A stretch of DNA of 64,000 nucleotides from positions 62,001-126,000 of the forward strand of contig NZ_JABEME010000011.1 of NCBI RefSeq assembly GCF_013004645.1. The letters run 5' to 3'. The notes under the pieces were generated by a model. That model was not told the origin of the DNA and ran no database searches. It saw nothing but the letters and a program-made list of their open reading frames with translations. Both the position numbers and the translations under genes were made by a program. The DNA comes from Stenotrophomonas africana (GTDB lineage Bacteria; Pseudomonadota; Gammaproteobacteria; Xanthomonadales; Xanthomonadaceae). Shown here one piece after another: positions 59,178 to 64,000 of this stretch (its first letter is position 1; each line of letters begins with the position of its first letter).

Positions 59178-59411
59178 TCATGCGTCGATGCGGGCGAAAC
59201 GCGGTTGCGGTCCGTGCTCGCCCGGCACCTGTTCGACGAACATGGCATAGGGGCGTACCCACAGACCACCTTCGCCATACAGCGCGCGGTACAGCACCAT
59301 CGGTTGCAGGGTCTCACTGCTGCGGACGATCTCGAGTACTTCGTACTCGCCGCCCTTGAAGTGGCGGTAGCGGCCCGGGGCCAGCGTTGGTAGCGGACTC
59401 AGCTCAGCCAT
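59178..59411 (-). CDS. DUF1653 protein
   Basis: 77 residues. PGRYRHFKGGEYEVLEIVRS and YRALYGEGGLWVRPYAMF are the DUF1653 core, a small SH3-like beta barrel of unknown function. It begins 12 bases after the lipoprotein gene on the same strand. Confidence 0.88.
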   Translation of the reverse strand: MAELSPLPTLAPGRYRHFKGGEYEVLEIVRSSETLQPMVLYRALYGEGGLWVRPYAMFVEQVPGEHGPQPRFARIDA

Positions 59412-59423
59412 GGTGGAAGCGAC

Positions 59424-59708
59424 TCACTTGCGCGCCGGGCTTGCCGGCTTTGCGCAATAGGCGTCGATGGCTTCGGCGGTATTCGCCAGGCCCTGCGCCT
59501 GCGCCAGTTCCCACGGGCGCTCACAACGCTGGCTGTGCTCGCACCACTGGTAGCCGGCCGAACCGATGCAGCCATGCGCATCGCGATCACCGCCGACCAC
59601 CGGCGTGGCTGGCGACGTGGCTACCGCTTCGGCGTGCGTGGGCGCCTTGTCCGGGCTGGCACAGGCGGCCAGGACCAGCAGGGCTGGAATCAGAAGAAGG
59701 GATTTCAT
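59424..59708 (-). CDS. Small lipoprotein
   Basis: 94 residues. Lipoprotein signal MKSLLLIPALLVLAAC with the modified Cys at 16, followed by a Thr/Ala/Pro linker and a Cys-containing module (HGCIGSAGYQWCEHSQRCER). Three cysteines in 14 residues suggest a disulfide-stabilised small domain. Function unknown. Followed by the DUF1653 gene. Confidence 0.78.
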   Translation of the reverse strand: MKSLLLIPALLVLAACASPDKAPTHAEAVATSPATPVVGGDRDAHGCIGSAGYQWCEHSQRCERPWELAQAQGLANTAEAIDAYCAKPASPARK

Positions 59709-59767
59709 CGGCGAAGCTCCATGCCTAAAGCAACAGTGTCGGCCGCAGGAAAAACGGCAGCAAGTGC

Positions 59768-59872
59768 TCAGTGCAGGGCGGCGCGGATCAGTTCCTCGAT
59801 CAGCACGAGGTAGCTGGCGACGAAGTAGAACTTCAGCAGCGTCCAACGCTGCTGGGAGAAGAAGGTGCGCAT
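59768..59872 (-). CDS. Candidate 34-residue membrane-type small protein
   Basis: ATG at 59872 opens 35 codons including stop. A charged N-terminus (MRTFFSQQRWT) is followed by one hydrophobic segment, LLKFYFVASYLVLIEELI, so it looks like a single-span small membrane protein. No strong ribosome site is visible upstream. It lies 59 bases before the lipoprotein gene, same strand. Confidence 0.4.
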   Translation of the reverse strand: MRTFFSQQRWTLLKFYFVASYLVLIEELIRAALH

Positions 59873-60111
59873 GTGGAAGGGGCCCCTGTTGGTGACGATA
59901 GTGTGAAGCCCTGCTGACTCCGTGACAAGGATCACGGAAAGAACAGGCTAAACGGGCTCAGGGATGTGAGGGCAGGCAAGGGCTGACCAGAGGGCGCGGC
60001 ATTTTCGTACAAATCTGATGGGCCATCCCTGAGGTGATCGCTAGCCTGAAGGTGTACCGGTACGTGGCCCGTCCGCCTGCCGTCGCATCCTTCCAACCGC
60101 AGGAGCCCCTC

Positions 60112-60318
60112 ATGGTCATTACCGTTCAATGCAACGCCCGGCACTGGTCCGTGCTCGATCCGCAGGCGCATGACGCCACCCGTTATGCGCGGGGCGCCGA
60201 GGCTTTCGATGTCGCCGCGGCGCGGGCCCTCGAGCACCACCGTCGCACCGGCCAGCGCAGCACGGTGCGGGTCGAGGCGCTCGGCAGCACGGTGGATGCC
60301 CTTCACGTCGGAGACTGA
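60112..60318 (+). CDS. Small conserved protein, paralogue of the one at 61178
   Basis: 68 residues, beginning MVITVQCNARHWSVLDPQ. AGGAG (60101-60105) lies six bases upstream. It has an alternating strand-helix-strand pattern somewhat like DUF2188 domains, which I offer only as resemblance. The 67-residue protein at 61178-61381 shares the layout (V/IxxQCxxRxWxVLxP, a YA/D-rich middle, TGQRxxVRVEA). Confidence 0.7.
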   Translation: MVITVQCNARHWSVLDPQAHDATRYARGAEAFDVAAARALEHHRRTGQRSTVRVEALGSTVDALHVGD

Positions 60319-60449
60319 CGCCGACCGCCGTGGTGCAGTCAGCTACGGTTGCGTTGTTTGAATGGGGAAAAACCGCCGTCACGCGCCCCCCTGTGCGCCG
60401 TGCCGCGAATCCCGGATGCTTGCGCCATCGTATTCATCTGGAGATCTCG

Positions 60450-61010
60450 ATGGGCAAGGCACTCACCTGGCGCACCCTGGCCTGCACCCTGCTGCCAATG
60501 CTGGCGGCGGCGGGTGGCGCCCAGGCGCAGAGCTATGGCTACGGCTATGACGATGACCGCTACGGCGGCCGCGAAGGCAGCGGCATCGTGCGCTGCGAAT
60601 CGATCAAGAACCGCAGCAACGAGTGCCGTGTTGAAGGCCGGGCGCGGATGATCCGCCAGTTGTCCGGTTCACCCTGCGTGGAAGGTGAGACGTGGGGCCA
60701 GTCGCGCTACGGCGTCTGGGTGACCCAGGGCTGTCGCGCCGAGTTCGTTGGCGAGTATCGTCGTGGCGGTGGCTGGGGCAACGGAGGCGGCTGGGGCAAC
60801 GGCAACGGAAACGGTTGGGGCGGTGGTGAGGTGATCACTTGTCATTCCAATGGCCACCGCCAGGAGTACTGCGATGCCCGCATCCGTCGTGGCGTGCGCC
60901 TGGTCCGCCAGGATTCACGCAGCGCCTGCATCGAGGGCCAGACCTGGGGCTGGGACCGTCGCGGCATCTGGGTCAGCGACGGCTGCCGGGCGCAATTCCA
61001 GGTGAATTGA
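60450..61010 (+). CDS. Secreted protein with two DUF3011 repeats (copy 2)
   Basis: 186 residues. A signal peptide (about 1-26, ending GGAQAQ) precedes two DUF3011-type repeats (VRCESIKNRSNECRVEGRAR and VITCHSNGHRQEYCDARIRR). Between them is a Gly/Asn/Trp repeat of about 20 residues. Both repeats end WV.xGCRAxF. GGAG lies six bases before the ATG. Paralogue of the gene at 55221. Function unknown; periplasmic location inferred. Confidence 0.85.
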   Translation: MGKALTWRTLACTLLPMLAAAGGAQAQSYGYGYDDDRYGGREGSGIVRCESIKNRSNECRVEGRARMIRQLSGSPCVEGETWGQSRYGVWVTQGCRAEFVGEYRRGGGWGNGGGWGNGNGNGWGGGEVITCHSNGHRQEYCDARIRRGVRLVRQDSRSACIEGQTWGWDRRGIWVSDGCRAQFQVN

Positions 61011-61177
61011 GTACGCCACTCGAAAATCAGAATAATCTGATACAGCTCACATTTTGAACGTCGTATCTTCTGCGATCAGGGCACCTCTGCGTGCCCCTGA
61101 TCCCTCGTGATGAAGTCTGCCGTAACCGGCACGCCCGTCCCGCTACCGTCGATACGCTGCCTCAAGGAGTGAGCTGC

Positions 61178-61381
61178 ATGTTGATCCGCCTGCAATGCGA
61201 GCAACGCCAATGGCGCGTGCTGCACCCGGACCGGCCGGAACCGATCGAGTTCCGCGATGGTGCCCGGGCGTACGATTTCGCCGAAACCCTTGCACGCCTC
61301 CACTTTGTCGACACCGGGCAGCGCGCTGCGGTGCGGGTGGAGGCCAGCGGCGCGTTCGTGGAAGCGGTCAGCTACGGCTGA
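61178..61381 (+). CDS. Small conserved protein, paralogue of the one at 60112
   Basis: 67 residues, beginning MLIRLQCEQRQWRVLHPDRP, with AAGGAG about 10 bases upstream. Similar to the 60112 protein along most of its length. The two flank the second DUF3011 gene. No known function. Confidence 0.7.
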   Translation: MLIRLQCEQRQWRVLHPDRPEPIEFRDGARAYDFAETLARLHFVDTGQRAAVRVEASGAFVEAVSYG

Positions 61382-61405
61382 GGGTTGGGGCTTCCGGAGC
61401 TCGTT

Positions 61406-61467
61406 ATCCACGCATGGCGTGGATCGACCCCTGTTCCGCAGTGGATCCACGCCATGCTGGATCCACT
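61406..61467. repeat. Two REP-like palindromes before dxs end
   Basis: ATCCACGC-ATG-GCGTGGAT (61406-61424) and AGTGGATCCA/TGGATCCACT, 10-base arms with an 8-base centre (61440-61467). The stem of the first is the same as in the SMAG at 12042-12060 in inverted form. They separate the convergent small gene and dxs. Confidence 0.75.
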
Positions 61468-61482
61468 GGTTAGTGATCGGCC

Positions 61483-63393
61483 TCAGCCTGCCGCGCTGAG
61501 CGGTGGGGTACCTGCGCCCAGCTGTGGCCAGCGCTTGAGTACCGCCGCGCGGATGCCTGCGGCGTCGATGCCGGCTTCGGCCAGCAGGTCCTCGCGGCTG
61601 GCGTGGTGCTGGTAGCTGTCGGGCAGGCCCAGGTGCAGGATCGGGCGCAGCACGCCTTCGGCATTGAGCAGCTCACCGACGCCGGAGCCGGCGCCACCGG
61701 CCACCACGTTGTCTTCGATCGTCACCAGCCCCTCGTGCTGGGCGGCGACAGCCAGCACCAGCTCGCGGTCCAGCGGCTTGATGAAACGCATGTTGACCAC
61801 GCTCAGGCCCAGTTCGCGGCCGACCTGTTCGGCGGCGGCCACCGTGCTGCCGAAGGCGAGCAGGGCGATGCGACTGCCCTGCAGACGCAGCTCGCCCTTG
61901 CCGATCGGCAGGGTGGACAGATCGGTGCCGGCAGCCACGCCGGTGCCGGTGCCGCGCGGATAGCGCACGGCGGCCGGGCCCGGGTGCTGCAGGCCGGTGC
62001 TGAGCATCTGGCGGCACTCGGCTTCATTGGATGGCGCCATCACCACCATGTTCGGCACGCAGCGCAGGAAACTCAGGTCGAGGTTGCCGGCGTGGGTCGC
62101 ACCGTCCGGGCCGACCACACCGGCGCGGTCGATGGCGAACAGCACGTCCAGGTCCTGGATGGCCACGTCGTGCACCAACTGGTCGTACGCGCGCTGCAGG
62201 AAGGTGGAGTAGATCGCCACCACTGGCTTGCCACCCTGGGTCGCCATGCCGGCGGCGAGGGTGACCGCGTGCTGCTCGGCGATCGCTACGTCGAAATAGC
62301 GCTGCGGGTATTCCTTGCTGAAACGCACCAGGCCGGAGCCTTCGCGCATCGCCGGGGTGATGCCGTACAGGCGCGGCTCGGCGGCGGCGGCATCGCACAG
62401 CCAGTCGCTGAACACATCGGTGTAGGTTGGCTTCTTGGCACCGGCCTTGGCCACCAGGCCCTTGTCCGGATCGAACGGACCGACGGCGTGGTAACCGATC
62501 TGGTCGCCCTCGGCCGGCTCATAGCCCTTGCCCTTGGTGGTCATCACGTGCAGCAGCTTCGGGCCCTTGGAGGCGCGCAGCGTCTTCAGCGTGGACAGCA
62601 GGGCGGGCATGTCGTGGCCGTCGATCGGGCCGGTGTAGTGGAAGCCCATTTCCTCGAACATGGTGGAGGGCACGAACATGCCCTTCCAGTGTTCTTCCCA
62701 GCGCTTCACGAAGCGCGCGGGGTTGTTCTTCTTGTCGCCGAGGATCTTCTTGCCGCCTTCGCGCAGTGCATTGAGCGTGCGGCTGCCGGTGGCACGGCCG
62801 AGCATCTTGGTCAGGCCGCCGACCGCCTCGGAGATCGACATGTTGTTGTCGTTGAGGATCACCAGCAGGTTCGGCTCGGGTTCCATGCCGCCGGCGTGCA
62901 TCAGCGCTTCGAAGGCCATGCCGGCGGTCATTGCACCGTCACCGATCACCGCAACCACCTGGCGGTTGTCGCCTTCGGACTGGCGGGCGATGGCCATGCC
63001 GAGTGCGGCCGAGATCGAGGTCGACGAATGGCCGACGCCGAAGGTGTCGTACTCGCTCTCTTCACGCTTCGGGAACGGCGCCACGCCGTCCTTCTGCTTG
63101 ACGGTGTGGATCTCGTCGCGGCGACCGGTCAGGATCTTGTGCGGGTAGGTCTGGTGACCGACGTCCCAGACCAGCTGGTCCTGCGGGGTCTGGTACAGGT
63201 AGTGCAGGGCCACGGTGAGTTCGATCACGCCCAGGCCGGCGGCGAAGTGGCCGCCGCTCTTGCCCACCGATTCGATGAGGTAGGCGCGCAGTTCGTCGGC
63301 GACCGCCCTCAATTCGGATTCGTCGAACGTGCGCAGGTCATCCGGTGTCTGGATGCGCGCGAGGCGGGGATAGCGGGCAGAGTCGATCATCAT
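61483..63393 (-). CDS. dxs: 1-deoxy-D-xylulose-5-phosphate synthase
   Basis: 636 residues. Condenses pyruvate and glyceraldehyde 3-phosphate, the first step of the non-mevalonate isoprenoid pathway, with thiamine diphosphate. The cofactor motif is [18 protein letters not shown] with NDNNMSIS; the transketolase pyrimidine and C-terminal domains follow, including [13 protein letters not shown] and YPRGTGTG. Two ATG codons at the start (63393, 63390) are equivalent. An HNH gene lies upstream on the same strand. Confidence 0.97.
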   Translation of the reverse strand: MMIDSARYPRLARIQTPDDLRTFDESELRAVADELRAYLIESVGKSGGHFAAGLGVIELTVALHYLYQTPQDQLVWDVGHQTYPHKILTGRRDEIHTVKQKDGVAPFPKREESEYDTFGVGHSSTSISAALGMAIARQSEGDNRQVVAVIGDGAMTAGMAFEALMHAGGMEPEPNLLVILNDNNMSISEAVGGLTKMLGRATGSRTLNALREGGKKILGDKKNNPARFVKRWEEHWKGMFVPSTMFEEMGFHYTGPIDGHDMPALLSTLKTLRASKGPKLLHVMTTKGKGYEPAEGDQIGYHAVGPFDPDKGLVAKAGAKKPTYTDVFSDWLCDAAAAEPRLYGITPAMREGSGLVRFSKEYPQRYFDVAIAEQHAVTLAAGMATQGGKPVVAIYSTFLQRAYDQLVHDVAIQDLDVLFAIDRAGVVGPDGATHAGNLDLSFLRCVPNMVVMAPSNEAECRQMLSTGLQHPGPAAVRYPRGTGTGVAAGTDLSTLPIGKGELRLQGSRIALLAFGSTVAAAEQVGRELGLSVVNMRFIKPLDRELVLAVAAQHEGLVTIEDNVVAGGAGSGVGELLNAEGVLRPILHLGLPDSYQHHASREDLLAEAGIDAAGIRAAVLKRWPQLGAGTPPLSAAG

Positions 63394-63495
63394 GTTCGCA
63401 CTTGTTCTGAACGCCCATTTTCGCCCTCAAACGGGGGTGGGGCAAGCAAACGCCGCCGCCCGTGACAGGACGGTGAGGGTTGCATTTTCAGCGAT

Positions 63496-64000
63496 TCAGG
63501 TGCTCAGTTTTGAACGCTTCGGCAATTGCGCCTTCAGGAAGGCCATCTGGTCGGCCAGAATGTTGCGGTTGGACAGGATCAGGTGTTCGATCCAGCTGGG
63601 CCGGTAAGGCACCGCCAGCAGCGGCATTCCGGCCTGCTGCGGGGTGCGGTCGCTCTTGCGCGAGTTGCAGTGGAAGCAGGCGGTGACCACGTTTTCCCAG
63701 CAGTCCAGGCCGCCCTTGGACAGTGGCATGACGTGGTCGCGGGTGAGCGTAGGGCGGTTGAACTGCTGACCGCAGTACATGCATAGATGGGCGTCGCGGG
63801 CGAACAGGGCCGGGTTGGTCAGGTTCGGCGTCGGGTCGATCGCGCGGGAGCGGGCGTGGCCGCGGGCGGCGATGATCGGGTGCAGGTCCATCCCGCTCTG
63901 CAGGCCGCTGAAGCGGTTGGTGCCGCCATGGATGTGCAGGCAGGGATCGCCGAGCGTCCAGGCGACGGCTTCGCGGGCGTAGAGGCACGCCGCGTCCTGC
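63496..64000 (-). CDS. HNH endonuclease family protein, 5' end outside the window
   Basis: The frame is open from the window edge, giving 167 visible residues; an internal ATG at 63891 is not the start because coding continues above it (YAREAVAWTLGDPCLHIHGG). The HNH/McrA-type zinc module is CMYCGQQF, TRDHVMPLSKGGLDCWENVV and CFHCNSRKSDRTP, with two CxxC pairs. This is a stand-alone single-domain type; the function (repair, restriction or phage-derived) is not evident. A weak terminator-free gap of 100 bases lies before dxs. Confidence 0.87.
   Translation of the reverse strand, partial: QDAACLYAREAVAWTLGDPCLHIHGGTNRFSGLQSGMDLHPIIAARGHARSRAIDPTPNLTNPALFARDAHLCMYCGQQFNRPTLTRDHVMPLSKGGLDCWENVVTACFHCNSRKSDRTPQQAGMPLLAVPYRPSWIEHLILSNRNILADQMAFLKAQLPKRSKLST

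Overview
This window reads as a piece of a Stenotrophomonas chromosome, most likely of the S. maltophilia complex. It is GC-rich, the gene order is Xanthomonadaceae-like (trpB-trpA-accD; tpiA-secG-tRNA-Leu-nuoA..N; metY-rimP-nusA-infB-rbfA-truB-rpsO-pnp; thrS-infC-rpmI-rplT-pheS-pheT-ihfA-merR-tRNA-Pro), and many intergenic gaps hold short GTAG-headed palindromes of the SMAG/REP kind known from S. maltophilia. The species name is inferred from order and repeats; no search was run. I see no rRNA, prophage, insertion sequence, CRISPR array or toxin-antitoxin locus.

Layout. 1-453: 3' end of a TelA-family gene. 525-4212: a divergent LysR regulator facing trpB, then a small lipoprotein gene between trpB and trpA. 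4432-6668: accD and glmM, overlapping. 6746-10642 (minus): a cell-surface cluster of a YejM-like membrane protein, a GT4 glycosyltransferase and a polysaccharide deacetylase. 10837-11772: a 2-oxoglutarate/Fe(II) oxygenase. 11810-12440: a gene-free stretch with two long nested inverted repeats. 12459-13683: tpiA and secG. 13735-13819: tRNA-Leu. 13931-28846: the complete 14-gene respiratory complex I operon, with a 33-codon ORF exactly filling the nuoD/nuoE junction. 28974-29211: two identical initiator tRNAs, each with its own promoter. 29578-38654: the nusA-infB-pnp translation and RNA-processing operon.

38784-46000 is an accessory stretch: a CadC-like regulator with TPR repeats, a serine hydrolase, a decayed gene, a GH18 chitinase, a VOC protein, and an iron-type PepSY/DUF3649/DUF3325 operon behind a good Fur box. 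46025-53905 returns to translation genes: thrS (with a threonine-codon leader peptide and terminator that look like an attenuator), infC (rare ATC start), rpmI, rplT, pheS, pheT, ihfA and a MerR gene. 53974-61381 carries many small genes: a short low-molecular-weight phosphatase, a GNAT protein, two paralogous DUF3011 secreted proteins, two paralogous 67-68 residue proteins, an Asp/Glu racemase facing a LysE exporter, an SMR pump behind its TetR regulator, and several small membrane or lipoproteins. 61483-64000: dxs and an HNH endonuclease cut by the window end.

Most of the window is housekeeping. The parts most worth a second look are regulatory or very small: the thrS attenuator, the rplT/pheS alternative hairpins, the nuoD/nuoE mini-ORF, the nested inverted repeats before tpiA, the rimP leader and the duplicated DUF3011/small-protein pair.
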